Assembly: GCA_900316445.1 (NCBI GenBank)
Contig: ONCZ01000018.1
Span: 1-64,000, forward strand
Reading direction: 5' to 3'
Length of the DNA: 64,000 bases
Origin: an uncultured Prevotellaceae bacterium
Lineage (GTDB): Bacteria; Bacteroidota; Bacteroidia; Bacteroidales; Bacteroidaceae
Positions 1-11,000 of this stretch are shown here, piece after piece (the stretch's first letter is position 1; every line of letters begins with the position of its first letter). The notes beneath the pieces were generated by a model. The model worked only from the letters and a program-made list of their open reading frames with translations. It made no database searches and was not told where the DNA came from. Both the position numbers and the translations under genes were made by a program.

Positions 1-2
1 AG

Positions 3-62
3 CACTACAACACGTACACGCGCATCCTCCAGCCGCTCGACTACGTCGCACCGCAGCCTTAA
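3..62 (+). CDS. C-terminal end of an unidentified gene (partial)
   Basis: An open frame enters from the left edge and ends at a TAA at 60-62. Nineteen residues are visible, ending LDYVAPQP. It is followed directly by a rho-independent terminator, which supports a real gene end. Too little is present to name the protein. Confidence 0.5.
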   Translation, partial: HYNTYTRILQPLDYVAPQP

Positions 63-85
63 TCGGAAGACCGCTATTCGTCATA

Positions 86-118
86 CCCCTGCAAGGAAAC
101 TCCTTGCGGGGATTTTCT
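86..118 (+). terminator. Rho-independent terminator
   Basis: An 11-bp stem, CCCCTGCAAGG paired with CCTTGCGGGG, has a short loop and is followed by ATTTTCTT. It sits 24 bp after the stop of the partial gene. Confidence 0.8.
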
Positions 119-199
119 TAAAATAAACGTCGCCCAATGCCTGATATACGCTGGTTCAGCGTTAGGTATCGACCTGATCATCGACGAAAGAATCAGGAA

Positions 200-234
200 A
201 ATGAACAAATGAACAAATGATCAAATGAACAAAA
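200..234. repeat. Degenerate tandem repeat, AATGAACA words
   Basis: About four imperfect copies of an 8-bp word (atgaacaa, atgaacaa, atgatcaa, atgaacaa) lie just past the stop of the minus-strand phosphatase. It resembles the other short-word repeats in this window but has no visible inverted partner. Confidence 0.6.
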
Positions 235-239
235 CATTT

Positions 240-2165
240 TCATTTTTTCGTATATTTGATTGCCAACATAGTGAGGTCGTCGCTCTGTTCTGTTTCGCCA
301 ACGAACTGCCGCACGGCCACAGTCATGCTTTCTATCAGTTCTTGCGGAGAATATGCCCCTTCAATTGAAGAGGATATAATATCTATCACGCGTTGCCTTC
401 CAAATTGCTCAGGAAGGGCATTCTCAGCCTCCGTCAGTCCGTCGGTATAGAGGAACACCGTGGAGCCGGGGGCGATATCCGTCTCCTGCTCCGAGAACGT
501 CCAGTCAGGCATGATGCCGACGGGAAGGTTCGGGTCGCACGGAAGCAGCTGATCCTGAAGATAGGGTGCATCGTGGCCGGCGTTGCAGTATAGCAGGTGG
601 CCTGTCCGCAGGTCGAGAGCCCCCACGAACAGCGTGACAAACATATTGCTGTCGTTACCGTCGCAGAGAGCCACATTCATGGCCTCTACTATCAGACGGG
701 GAGACTCTATACCGGCTGCGACATTACGAAACAGTGTGCGGGTGACGGCCATCACCAGCGATGCCGGCACGCCTTTGCCGGAAACGTCGCCGATGCAGAA
801 GAACAGTTCATCGTCGCGCAGGAAGAAGTCAAAGAGGTCGCCACCGACACTCTTGGCCGGTGTCAACATGCCATAAATCTCTATCTCGTCACGATTCGGG
901 AATGCGGGGAACGTCTTAGGCAGCATGGCCATCTGAATATGGTGTGCAATATTCAGTTCGCTCTCAATAGTGGCTTTCGAGGTGGCGGTATCCTTCAGTT
1001 CCTCCACGTAGCGTTTCAATGACTGCTGCATGGTGCCGAACGAGTCGCGCAGTTGGGAGATCTCATCATTGTGCCTGAATGTCGGCAGCGGCGTGTCGAA
1101 GTTCCCCTTGGCCACCTCCTGTGTTGAATCAGAAAGGAAGCCAAGCGGCTTGGTGGCACTGCGGATGCTGCGGTACATGAAGAAGAAAATGACGAGAGCA
1201 CCAAGGGTCATAAAGAAGACGATAACGGCTGCCAGCACATTCCCCCACATGAACACCAAACGATTATGCTGAAACACAACCAGCGTCCAATCCGTACCAG
1301 CCAGATGTCTGGAGTGGATATAGTAAGGAGTGCCCGCCAAATCGAACATCTCTGAACTCATGAACGTCTCCTTCTTTTTCCCATTGAGGATACTGGTGTC
1401 TAAAGAGTCGGAGCCGATGATCTTCCGGCCTTGGCTGTCGATCATCTGAATGGAGAAATAGGGCTTATCATCAGATTCCCCGATGTTATTTGAGTCACTC
1501 AGGAATTCTTTCCTGACGTTTTCCAGATCTTCTTCGATGGTATTCTCAAGCCAGTCAAGACTCAAGTCAATACAATAGAGGCCCACTTTGCTGCCTTTGC
1601 CGTCGTGGATAGGCAGGATATAACTGCAGAGCAGCGACATGCCGCCATCGGCATCATAATACGGGTCGGACAGATAGCCCTCCCCCGTCTCGGCACGCAT
1701 GCCCATGACATACCAATCTTGGATGAAGTAGTCATGCTGTGCCGAGCCTATCTGCTTCCTTTCGACATGGGTGCTGTCGACGAGCTTCACATACGGCTCG
1801 AACCAGCGGCCCTGACTTGGATAATAATCCGGCATGAAAGCAGCAGCAAACCCTATGTAGTGGGTGTTCAGCCTCAGTTCATGCTCCAGTGCATCGAACA
1901 CTTCCTCCGGACTATCCAGATGGTCTTCAACCTCGGCCACATTGTTTCTGGCCGCTATCTTCACCGCTTTTACCATCGACTCCATCCTGCCGCCGATTCC
2001 ATCGGTCACATACTGTCCACGCATACCGCTGTTGGCCAGCGAATAGGCAAAGACAAACGCGAGTATGGCTCCAATGATAAGCACATTGAAGAACAGCATG
2101 ATCAGTATCACACGCCAAGTGATACGATTTGCAAGCTTTTCCTTTCCTGGAGCAGAAGTCTTCAT
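240..2165 (-). CDS. Membrane Cache-HAMP-SpoIIE (PP2C) phosphatase, RsbU-like
   Basis: This 641-residue protein has a transmembrane helix near residues 17-40, an extracytoplasmic Cache-type sensor to about 305, a second helix near 305-330, a HAMP segment, and a C-terminal SpoIIE/PP2C phosphatase. Visible phosphatase motifs are SVGGDLFD, GDVSGKGVPA, YTDGLTEA and QSDDLTML, which carry the metal-binding aspartates. In related systems the enzyme dephosphorylates a STAS-domain antagonist in response to a ligand. It is the last gene of a minus-strand cluster with a STAS protein and a second SpoIIE protein 22 bp upstream. The stimulus and the final target are not evident. The start has no close alternative and places the first helix correctly. 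Confidence 0.9.
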   Translation of the reverse strand: MKTSAPGKEKLANRITWRVILIMLFFNVLIIGAILAFVFAYSLANSGMRGQYVTDGIGGRMESMVKAVKIAARNNVAEVEDHLDSPEEVFDALEHELRLNTHYIGFAAAFMPDYYPSQGRWFEPYVKLVDSTHVERKQIGSAQHDYFIQDWYVMGMRAETGEGYLSDPYYDADGGMSLLCSYILPIHDGKGSKVGLYCIDLSLDWLENTIEEDLENVRKEFLSDSNNIGESDDKPYFSIQMIDSQGRKIIGSDSLDTSILNGKKKETFMSSEMFDLAGTPYYIHSRHLAGTDWTLVVFQHNRLVFMWGNVLAAVIVFFMTLGALVIFFFMYRSIRSATKPLGFLSDSTQEVAKGNFDTPLPTFRHNDEISQLRDSFGTMQQSLKRYVEELKDTATSKATIESELNIAHHIQMAMLPKTFPAFPNRDEIEIYGMLTPAKSVGGDLFDFFLRDDELFFCIGDVSGKGVPASLVMAVTRTLFRNVAAGIESPRLIVEAMNVALCDGNDSNMFVTLFVGALDLRTGHLLYCNAGHDAPYLQDQLLPCDPNLPVGIMPDWTFSEQETDIAPGSTVFLYTDGLTEAENALPEQFGRQRVIDIISSSIEGAYSPQELIESMTVAVRQFVGETEQSDDLTMLAIKYTKK

Positions 2166-2187
2166 TGTAATATCTTTTTTAGTTTTG

Positions 2188-4374
2188 TTACTTCAGTTTC
2201 TTAATCAGCGTCAGGAAGTTCTGCCCGTCTGCACGCTCATAGTTGATGGAGTCCATCAGTTCGCGAACCAACAGGATGCCCAATCCGCCTATCTGACGGT
2301 CTTCGATTGAGAGCGAGGTATCGGCCTTCTCCTTCGCCGTCGGGTCGAAGGCTACGCCAGAGTCGATGATGACCGTCTTCAGCGTCTCGCCATCCGACAA
2401 GACGCGTATCTCGATGTCACCTTCAATTCCAGCTGGATAGGCGTAGTCGACTACATTCACCACAGCCTCCTCGACAGCCAGACGGAGCTTATGGGCAAGG
2501 TGCTTCTCTATGTTCAGTTGCTCCATCACCGACTTCATAAACGCACTGAACTTCGACACTTCGTGTACGTCGTTCTTGATCAAAAGAGTTTCCGTCAGTA
2601 TACTCTCGAAATGCTTGGGTGTATAGTGGATAGCCAGCATCGTCAGGTCGTCGCTCTGTTGGGCATCACCAACAAACTGATGTACTTGCCGAGTGATGGT
2701 TTCAATCAACTGTCTGGGCTGAATCGGGCAGTCGGCACGAAGCACCTCTTCGACTCGTTTCAAGCCAAACTGCTTGCGCCCGGCGTCCTTCGCCTCTGTC
2801 AGTCCGTCGGTATAGAGGAACAGTGTAGAGTCTGGCTTCAACTGCGTTTCCTGCACACCATACTTTATGTCCTCGAACACCCCGACAGGCAAATGAGGCG
2901 CACAATCCACCGTTCTCATTCCTCCTTCTCTCCTTTCTCCTTCTCTCCTTCTCTCCTCAAGAACAATCGGCGCGTCGTGACCGGCATCGCAGTAGCGCAA
3001 ACGCCCCGTCGGCAAATCGAGTACACCGATAAACATGGTCACGAAAATATTCGACTCATTGCCCTGACATGAAACCTCATTGATGGCTTGCATGATGCGG
3101 GCAGGATTATTTTCGTGAGTCGAGAAGGCACGGAACAAGGAATGGATCACACCCATGACCATCGCCGATGGGGCTCCCTTGCCGCTGACGTCACCGATAC
3201 AGAAGAACAGTTTCTCGTCGCGGATATAATAATCATACAGGTCTCCGCCCACCTCACGGGCAGGCACCAACGACCCGAAGATATCCACATCGGCATGTTG
3301 TATCTGGCTGTGTGGCAGCATGCTCTGCTGTATCTCGCTGGCCACGCGCAGTTCGCCGCCAATGCGCTCCTTCTCGGCTTTCACCTTACGCAGACGCTCC
3401 AGGTTGCGCGACGTGCGCCACACGATAAACCCAATCAGTATCAGACCAGCAAGCACGGGCAGCAAGAGGGTTGTGCGTATTTTAGCCAGTTTGCTGAACA
3501 CCTCTTTATCATTCTGGATGCTCACCAGGATCCAGTTTGTATTACCGCCGACAGGATGGAAATACACATGACGCTCATTGCCCTTCTCATCTGTAATGGT
3601 TTCATAGCTCACCTTATCTTCATCAGCCTTTATCAGTTGACGCACCATTTGGAACAATTTACTGTCCTTACCCGCCAGCAGGTGTCCTTTCTCAGTCACT
3701 ATAAAACGCTGGGTGCTCTTGTAGAACTTTCCTTCTTCCACCACCTCCTCGAGCCAGTCGAGGGCAATGTCCGCACCCACGACACCCACCGTCTTACCTT
3801 TTTCGTCATGCACAGGCACACTATAGGTGGTCACCATCGCCTTGGCTCCGTCTTTGTCAAAATAAGGCTCGCACCAGTTGCCGCCGTTCTTGGCTATTGC
3901 CTCGGTGTAGAAAGCAATCTTCGTATAGTCATGTTCTGCCGAGCCTAACTGCATGGTCTCAATGGTTCCGTCAGCCCTTCTCACGGCATACGGTTCAAAC
4001 CAGCGTCCTTTCTGTGGGAAATAATCCGGCACGAAGGTTACCATACATCCCAAGACGGAAGGGTTATTATCCACCAGCCTTCGGGTGATCGAATACATCC
4101 AATCCGGATCCTCCAGATCGTCGGCTACCACCCACGCCATGTTATCCACCGTCACCTCCACTTTAGCCAGTTTGTTACAGATACAAAGATAGATGGCATT
4201 CATCTCGCGCTCTATCAGCTTCTCCACCGTCCTGTGGATAATATTCTGCGCCGAGTAGTACAGCACCCCCGATGTCAGTTCCAACAAGAGGGCTGCACCG
4301 ATGATGAGCGTCAGCGGCAGATTATGCCTGACCACTCTGCTCAGCCTTTTCCAAATTGATTTTTCACTTCCCAC
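2188..4374 (-). CDS. Cache-SpoIIE phosphatase fused to RsbW-like HATPase kinase
   Basis: This 728-residue protein has a transmembrane helix near residues 17-40, a Cache-like sensor, a second helix near 295-315, a SpoIIE/PP2C domain (VGGDLYDYY, GDVSGKGAPS, YTDGLTEA, QSDDLTML) and a C-terminal HATPase_c domain from about residue 590 (N box EEAVVNVVDYAYP, G box GGLGILLVRELMD). It therefore joins, in one chain, the phosphatase and kinase that normally act on a STAS protein in opposite directions. Compared with the phosphatase encoded downstream, it has about 13 extra residues after GHDAP, rich in Arg and Glu and encoded by a purine/pyrimidine repeat at 2913-2959. The partner STAS gene lies upstream on the same strand. 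Confidence 0.9.
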   Translation of the reverse strand: MGSEKSIWKRLSRVVRHNLPLTLIIGAALLLELTSGVLYYSAQNIIHRTVEKLIEREMNAIYLCICNKLAKVEVTVDNMAWVVADDLEDPDWMYSITRRLVDNNPSVLGCMVTFVPDYFPQKGRWFEPYAVRRADGTIETMQLGSAEHDYTKIAFYTEAIAKNGGNWCEPYFDKDGAKAMVTTYSVPVHDEKGKTVGVVGADIALDWLEEVVEEGKFYKSTQRFIVTEKGHLLAGKDSKLFQMVRQLIKADEDKVSYETITDEKGNERHVYFHPVGGNTNWILVSIQNDKEVFSKLAKIRTTLLLPVLAGLILIGFIVWRTSRNLERLRKVKAEKERIGGELRVASEIQQSMLPHSQIQHADVDIFGSLVPAREVGGDLYDYYIRDEKLFFCIGDVSGKGAPSAMVMGVIHSLFRAFSTHENNPARIMQAINEVSCQGNESNIFVTMFIGVLDLPTGRLRYCDAGHDAPIVLEERRREGERREGGMRTVDCAPHLPVGVFEDIKYGVQETQLKPDSTLFLYTDGLTEAKDAGRKQFGLKRVEEVLRADCPIQPRQLIETITRQVHQFVGDAQQSDDLTMLAIHYTPKHFESILTETLLIKNDVHEVSKFSAFMKSVMEQLNIEKHLAHKLRLAVEEAVVNVVDYAYPAGIEGDIEIRVLSDGETLKTVIIDSGVAFDPTAKEKADTSLSIEDRQIGGLGILLVRELMDSINYERADGQNFLTLIKKLK
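2913..2959. repeat. In-frame CTCATTCCTCC-type repeat inside the SpoIIE domain
   Basis: Imperfect 7-9 bp pyrimidine words (ttctcattcctccttctctc and following) encode an Arg/Glu/Gly-rich loop on the minus strand. The neighbouring paralogous phosphatase lacks this loop. A 14-base core, CTCATTCCTCCTTC, recurs in the gene at 59863-62931. Confidence 0.75.
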
Positions 4375-4392
4375 TTTTCACCTTTTTACCTC
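4360..4392. repeat. TTCACTTTTCACC-type repeat
   Basis: Imperfect copies of a TTTTCACC/TTTTCACTT word span the end of the broken outer-membrane gene and the start codon of the SpoIIE-HATPase gene. Similar words occur near 23948, 48011-48144 and 56485-56520. Confidence 0.5.
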
Positions 4393-4594
4393 CATTTGGC
4401 CTGGTTTAGTGACAGGCACATAATCGTCGCCGCTCAGGTAGTCATAACCCAACGTAAAGCCGTAGTTGTCGGAGGGTTTGATGGTGGCTTTCCCGCTGGC
4501 CATCCAGGCATCAATTTTCCCGGGCAGAATCCTCCTGCGCACCTGCGCTGACAGATGCAGCAAGCAGTACGACGCCCACAAGTACCCTACCCAT
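4378..4594 (-). pseudogene. Remnant of an outer-membrane beta-barrel protein
   Basis: An ATG at 4594 opens a clear signal peptide (MGRVLVGVVLLAASVSAGAQ) that meets a TGA after 27 codons. A different frame then continues with residues such as DNYGFTLGYDYLSGDDYVPV, which read like outer-membrane barrel strands, and stops at 4378. The simplest reading is a secreted barrel protein that lost its middle and was frameshifted. The ATG lies one base past the STAS stop, so the intact gene would have been in the operon. I cannot name the family beyond barrel-like. Confidence 0.65.
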
Positions 4595-4595
4595 T

Positions 4596-4898
4596 CTATT
4601 CAAACTCGAAGATACTGATGAATCCTGTCAGTTTAAACACGTTCTTGATGTCGTCGTTCACACCGCGCATGATCACCTTACTGCCCGTTGACTTGGCACC
4701 TTTCAGGATGCTCAGCAAGATACGCAGGCCGCTGGAGGCGATATACTCCAGGTTCGTGCAGTCGATGATGACGTCCTTACCGTTGCTCTGATAGAGCGGT
4801 TTCAATACTTCCTCAGCCTCAACAGCTGCTGCGGTGTCCATTTCTCCTTCTAACGTGGCATGGAATTTGCCGTCGATTTCTTCAATTTTAGTATTCAT
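4596..4898 (-). CDS. STAS-domain anti-anti-sigma factor-like protein (RsbV-like)
   Basis: The 100-residue protein is a single STAS domain. It carries the loop DCTNLEYIASSGLRILL, in which one serine is the phosphorylation site in SpoIIAA/RsbV relatives. In those systems the unphosphorylated form binds an HATPase-type kinase and releases that kinase's target. It is the first gene of the cluster with the two SpoIIE phosphatases, one of which also carries the kinase domain. A -7 promoter box lies about 55 bp upstream. Bacteroidetes generally lack a SigB-like sigma factor, so the downstream target is unknown. Confidence 0.9.
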   Translation of the reverse strand: MNTKIEEIDGKFHATLEGEMDTAAAVEAEEVLKPLYQSNGKDVIIDCTNLEYIASSGLRILLSILKGAKSTGSKVIMRGVNDDIKNVFKLTGFISIFEFE

Positions 4899-4952
4899 AA
4901 TCTTTTTGTTTTAGATATTTATTTATAATTGTAAACATATTATAAAATCCTT

Positions 4953-4961
4953 GCAAAAGTA
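4953..4961 (-). promoter_or_regulatory. Promoter -7 box for the STAS/SpoIIE cluster
   Basis: On the minus strand TACTTTTGC matches the Bacteroidetes TAnnTTTGC box, with a TTTG at 4984-4987 as a possible -33 element. Confidence 0.6.
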
Positions 4962-5035
4962 ATTAAAAATAATCGAATTACCGCAAATATTAATGCATTT
5001 TTTACGCTAATTAACATTCGCGCTATGAGTCGTAT

Positions 5036-8000
5036 CTATCGCGTGAGGGAGAACTTGACGGAGAGGCCGAAGTCGTGGGTGGTGGTGGGATAACTCGACG
5101 ATGATAGCAACGGGGTGTTAGTCTGGGAGTCGTAGTAGGCCGTGAGGGTGAGGAGGCGTGAGAGTGTGTAGTCGGCCATGAAGGAGAGTTTGAAGGCGCT
5201 GTTGCCGCTGGAGGCATTGGAGGTGCCGGTGGCGATGTCGCGCGTGATGGAGGCCTGACTGCGGAGGGAGATGTCGAGACGCAAGTTCAGGTCGTGGTTG
5301 ACACCAGACTTGGAATTTCGAGAACTCTGACCGCTCTGATCTTTCTGATCTTTTTGATTCTTCTTGCCGCTCTGCGCCTTGCCGATCTTACGGTTCATCT
5401 TGTTGCCGAAGATATTGAAGTCCTGAATCTTATAACCGAAACCAAAGACCCAGTCGCGGCTGAGGGCCTCATTGAGCTGGACACTCGTCATGGAGAGGTT
5501 CATGACACGGGTGGTGCGGTATTCGAGCTTCGCCGTGAGGTTGTTCTGGAGCGTGGCGTCAATACCGAGCAACGGAGAGAAGGCCTCGTTGATGCTGACG
5601 GTCGAGACGTTATACATAGACGAAGGCTGCAAGGCATTCGTGGTCGTGTTGGTAATGAATCCCAAGCCGTTCATATACTCCTGCCAGGTGCTGTAGGAGG
5701 CATAGCTGCCGACGGCATAGACCGACTTATAGGCGTGGTTGATGTTGACGCTCTTCAGATGGTCGCGGATCCAGGGGAGCTTCGAGAGGCCGGAGTAGCG
5801 CACAGTCCAGTTGGGCAGCATGCGGGTGATGGCCGGGAAGATGTCGAGCGAGTTGCCTGCGCCCACGGTATAGGCCGAGAGGAAGGCCGGCACGAGGACA
5901 TCGGCGCCATAGGGGTTGACATCGCTGAAGGTGCCTGGGGCATCCTTGTACTGCGCCTGCACACGCTGCTGGAACTCGGGGATGAGTTCACGGAAGTGGT
6001 CGAAGGCATCAGACTGATAGCCATCAGAGGCGTCGCCCATGCCTGAGAGCGAACCACGGAGGGAGATGGTGGTCATATTGAACGTGCCGCTATGGGTGGT
6101 GGGCATGCCTTCATACATATAGCGGATGCTGCGGGCACGGTTGTCGGCACGGGAGGCGCTGAGGTCGATCTTCAGGTCACGGACAGGCTCCAGCACGGCA
6201 CGCACCTGCACGTCGTTGTTGTCGTTGACGGTGGCCGAAGTGGTGGCGACATAGTCGTCGGTGAGCAGCCAGCCGTTGTCGTGAGCCTTGTTGATAAAAC
6301 TGTCGCCGATGAGTCCGAAGGCGAAGTCAAGACCCGGGGAGAGGACGCTACCCTTATACTGGCCGAAGAAGTCGCCGACATTGGGGATGTAGCCGGGCAG
6401 GTTCATCGTGTATTGGTTGCGGAAACTGATGTTCACGCTGCGCACCATCATCAGCAGGCGGGCTGCCGTCTGGGCGGGCTTATACCACCATTGGTTCTCG
6501 AGCGGCTCCTTGGGCACGACGCTGAGCATAATCTGGACGGTATCGAGGTTCTTGATGAGAATCTTGTTCTGGTCGATCACCTTGTATTTCACCTCGTAGG
6601 GTTTGCCTTCTTTCGTGCGGGCGGTGACGATGATACGCTTGGAGTTCTTGTTATGGGCCACGACGGTGGTGGTATCCGGCTTGAGGGTGATCTCACGCTG
6701 GTAGCTGTTCTTCAGCTTCGCCAGGGCCTTTTCGTCTGAGGATGGTTTTTCGGACTTGGGATCTTTAGGGTCTTTAGGATTCTTAGGATCATTAGGGTCT
6801 TTAGGGTTCTTGGGGTCGGCAGAATCCTTCTTGGACGCATTGCGGTTGTTGCGCTGGTTCTTGGTGTTTTTGGAGGTGTTGGCGGATTTCTTGAAACGGT
6901 CGTTGGCAGCCTTCAGGAAGGGGACGTGGTTGTAGAGCGTCTCCAAGTTGAAGGAGCCGTTGATGGTGAGGTTGCGGTTGCTGTTGATGGTGTTGCCGTA
7001 GCTGACGCCTTCTTCCGTTTCCGTACCCTTCACCCAGGTATAGCGGGCGGTATAGGAGGCGTCGCTGTTGATCCAGTCGAAGATGGGCAGTTTGTTCAAC
7101 GGCAGCTGGTAGCTGGCGGTCACCTGCTGCTGGTAGTCGAGCGGCGTGCCGAGGTTCTTGATGCTCTGCCAGACGGAGTCCTTCCAGGCGGAATACCGGT
7201 CGGGATAGAGGTCTTTGTTCACAGGGGTATAGGGTTCCTCGATCTGTGCACGGGTACCCGACTGGAAGCTGAAGTGCAGGTTCTTGGTGAAGTCCCAGCG
7301 CAGGGTGAAGTCACGGTTCCAGAGGAACTGCTGGTTCCAGCGCAGGGGCATATTCTGGTTCTCGGTACTCTCGAGGTCGCGCTCCTGCATCTCGTAGTAG
7401 TCACGGCTGATCTGGGTGTTGAACCCGATGTTCTGCGGCAGGTAATTGAATCCGAGAGCCTTGGGGAAGGCGAGCCACTTCGACTTGCCCTTGAGGCTCT
7501 TGAAGGGTTCCCAGGTCTTATAGACGGGCGAATAGCTGTAGTTGAGCGATCCGCGCCACTCGTCACGCTTCTCATAGACGGTCGTCTCGCCCGAAGTATA
7601 GAAGTGCGAATGACTGTATGAGAACGAGAAGTTGGCCGGGTCGTATGGCATCGGATGGCGCTTGGTCTTCAGTCCCCAGCGCACGTTGGAGAGGGCGAAG
7701 TTGGTATTGGTGGTCTTCACGACGGAGAGCGACTCGATACTGTCGCGCTCGTGCTCCGTAGCGGCTACGTCGAGGGCATCGTCGAGAATCATATCGTTGT
7801 CGAGGGCGCTGTAACGGGGACGTACCTCATCCTTCGTCACCGAGTAGTAGAGGGGTGCGCTGACCTTTGCCTTTTCGGGGAAGAACTTACCCAGTTCGAG
7901 CGAGGTGGTGACGGAGTAGTTCCTCTGCGTATCCGTCGAGCGCTGCATGACGCCCTCCTCCAATCCGCCGAAGCCGTCGCTGACATAGCGTCCCGTCACG

Positions 8001-11000
8001 TTCACATAACCGAAGTCGGAGAGCTGCACCTTCAGGTTACCCGTGGCCGCCCAGCCGCCGTCGTTGTTGCTCTCCATCAGTCGCAGCTCGTTGACCCACA
8101 CCTCACCTGACTTCACCTCGCCTGAGATGTTACGCACACCGATCATCATCACCTTCACGTCGCCGATGGTGGGATTACCCATAATGCCGACCATATTGCC
8201 GGGACGGTCGGGATCGTAGCCGGTGAACAGCTGGGCATAGCTGGCACCGCCCTGCGCCTTCTGGATGTTGCGGTCTTTCTTCAGATCCGTGAAGAGACTC
8301 AGTTTGATGTCGAGCATATTCTCCTCCGGCCACACGATCCGACGGTCGGCATTAGAGTATTTGTTGTAGTCGCTGCGGTCGGGCGTCAGCTGCAAGGGGA
8401 TCACATACTCGTAGTAGTTGTTCTTGTAGTCGCTACCCAGACGGATGAACACCGCCAGCTGGTTGTCTTTCAGGTTGGTCAGGTCGGGCACGAGGTGGTT
8501 GGCGTGGACGAACATCTGCATACGCTTGTACTGCCTGAGGTCGAGCGTGGTTTTCTTATAGACGGCTTTCGACTCTCCCGGCTGCATATCCGTCACGACC
8601 ATATTCAAGGCCTGCTCGTTGTTCTCCACCAGCTGCGGCTGCGAGGGGTCGGTGGCACGGCTGATGCCCGGGGGCAGCACGTAGTTCACGGGCGTCTTGT
8701 CGTTGTTCTCCTCGATGTTCACCGCACTCACCGAGAAGGTGCCGGTCTCCGTGGGGGAGGTGTTCAGGTTCTGTTTGTAGATACGCCACTCGCCACGCAC
8801 GAGGTCGAGGCTGCCGAAGCGGAGCACGATGGGCTTCTGGAAGCCCGTCATGAACATACGCATGAAGCGCATGCTGGTGAAGTCGTTGATAGACCCCACG
8901 CGGTTCACATATTTCACCAGGGGGATGCGGAACTGATACCAGTTGACGCTCGTCGTGTCGCCATTACGCAGTTTCACGCTGCTGGTGCGCATGTCGGTGA
9001 TGAAGCAGTCGGGCAGAGGCGCCCCGTTACGATAGGCATCGAGCACCTCCGGCGAGATGCGAACCTTATACTGATAGTAGCGCTCGTACTCGTTGAGGGT
9101 GAAGTCCTGGTTGATATCCTCCACGTCGGGTCCTGCCTTGTAGCTGGTGTCGTACGACTCCGTCTGGTCTTCGGTTTCCGGCGAGTTGTTCTGAGGGTTG
9201 TTGTAGAGTTTATATCGGTCGAGGATGCTCTTCTGCTCGTTGTCGTAGTCAGAGCCACGGAAGTAGTGGTAGTCGTCGCCGGCAGGGTCGTTGCGCCAGG
9301 CCTCGATAATACTGTCGTTGGTGATGATGCCGCTGTTCACCACCGCGTCGAGCCACTCCTTATACGCCCCGAACTCCCGCTCCTCGTCGTCGGTAAGGCC
9401 GTTGAGACCCACATCCTGCAGTTTTCTGGAACCGGTGGTGGTGGCGAAGGCGTAGGTCTGCGTGGCCTGCTGCGGAATCTTACCCCATTGGGTCACCGCG
9501 AAGTTACTGGTGCCGTCGACGGGCATACCGCTCTCGTAGAACTTCTTACCGTCGCGCAGGATATCCTCGGAGATTTCACCGAGGTCGAAGTAGAGGTCGC
9601 CGCTGTAGTCGGAGGCGGTGCCGTTCTGACGGGTGTAGATGAAGGGATCGAGCAGCCAGAACTCGATGTACTCGATGTTCGCCTGTTCGAAGTCGTTGGT
9701 CTCAAGATTGCGCATCATACCGCCCCACTTCGTCTCGGGCTGACGGAGCGTACCGTCGCTGTTGAAGTCGCGCGTCAGGTTATACGGTCCGCGCTCCGAG
9801 GGATAGTAGGCCAGGTTCAGCACCTCGAGTGTCGAGGTGGCGCCGTTGTAGGTGCTCTGGTCGCGGTTGGGATAGAGCTCCTTCACATAGACCTCACGCA
9901 CATAGTGGTTCGACAGCTGGTCGAGGTCGCTCTTGATGTGGCTCGGCGTGAGCGTCGAGCTGCGGCGGGTGAAGATGGGATCCACGGCGTACCACGCCAG
10001 CTTCGCACGGTTATAGCCGCTGGTGACACCCGTCTTGTCGGAAAACTCCGAGAACATCGTCGGCACGCTCGAGAGTGTCCACGACTTGGGTGACTTCACG
10101 CTGATATAGCTCTTCGTATTCTCGAAGTCGTCGATATACGAGGCGTTGTCCTGCGTGTCTCCGGCGGTACCGGCAATGAGGTGGGCGAACTCTCCCGTGA
10201 AGGAGATGTGCGAGGGCTGCCTCACGTTAAGGAAGGGGATCTTGTTGAGCATCGCCGTGAGCCATTGCGACTCCTGCTTCCAGTTCACGTTCAGGCCCCA
10301 GAGGGTGTTGTTGAGCGGTTCCTCACCCATCGACACCTTCGAGATGAGCGCCTGCTCGTGGAGGTGGAGCAGCGTACCGCCCAACTGGAAGTTTTTCGAG
10401 AACTCATACTCCCAGTTCACGCCGATCATCGTCTTGCGCTGCATACCGTATTCGGTGTTCGACTCTAATGACACGTTGACGTTCGTACCGGCGTCGATGA
10501 TGCTCTGGTTCAGGATGGTCACCTCACCGGCAGAGTAGTCCACCGAGTAGTCTGAACCCTCCGTCAGCGTCACACCGCCGGCCGTCACGACGACGGAACC
10601 TCGCGGCACGTTGTAGGCACCCAGCGAGATGACATTCGCCGAAGAGCCCTTATACAGACCGGTCATCATAAACTTATCCTTCTCGGCATTCTGCTTCGCC
10701 ACGGTCTTCGTCGAGTCATAGAGCTGACTGAACACGTAGGTCTCTGCCTCCTCATCGCTGAGACCGTACTTCAGCAGCTGCGTCCGCAGGTATTCGCCGA
10801 AGGGCTCTGCCGAGGGCAGGAACACACGGCCGTTCTGCACCGTGTAGCCCTCCACGAAGTCGAAGTAGCCGTTCGGGTGCGTCTTGAGGTTATTGTCCAG
10901 ACGGTCACAGCCCAGGAGCTTGATCAGCGCCAGGCCCTTCACCCGCTGGTCGGGGATATAGGTCAGATAGACACCCGCCGTATCACTCTGGTACTTGATG

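Noticed and set aside
8495-10093. Long plus-strand open frame (532 residues) opposite sprA
   Set aside because: It is rich in Val, His, Arg and Gly, has no recognisable domain and lies fully antisense to sprA codons. It is a by-product of the sprA codon pattern.
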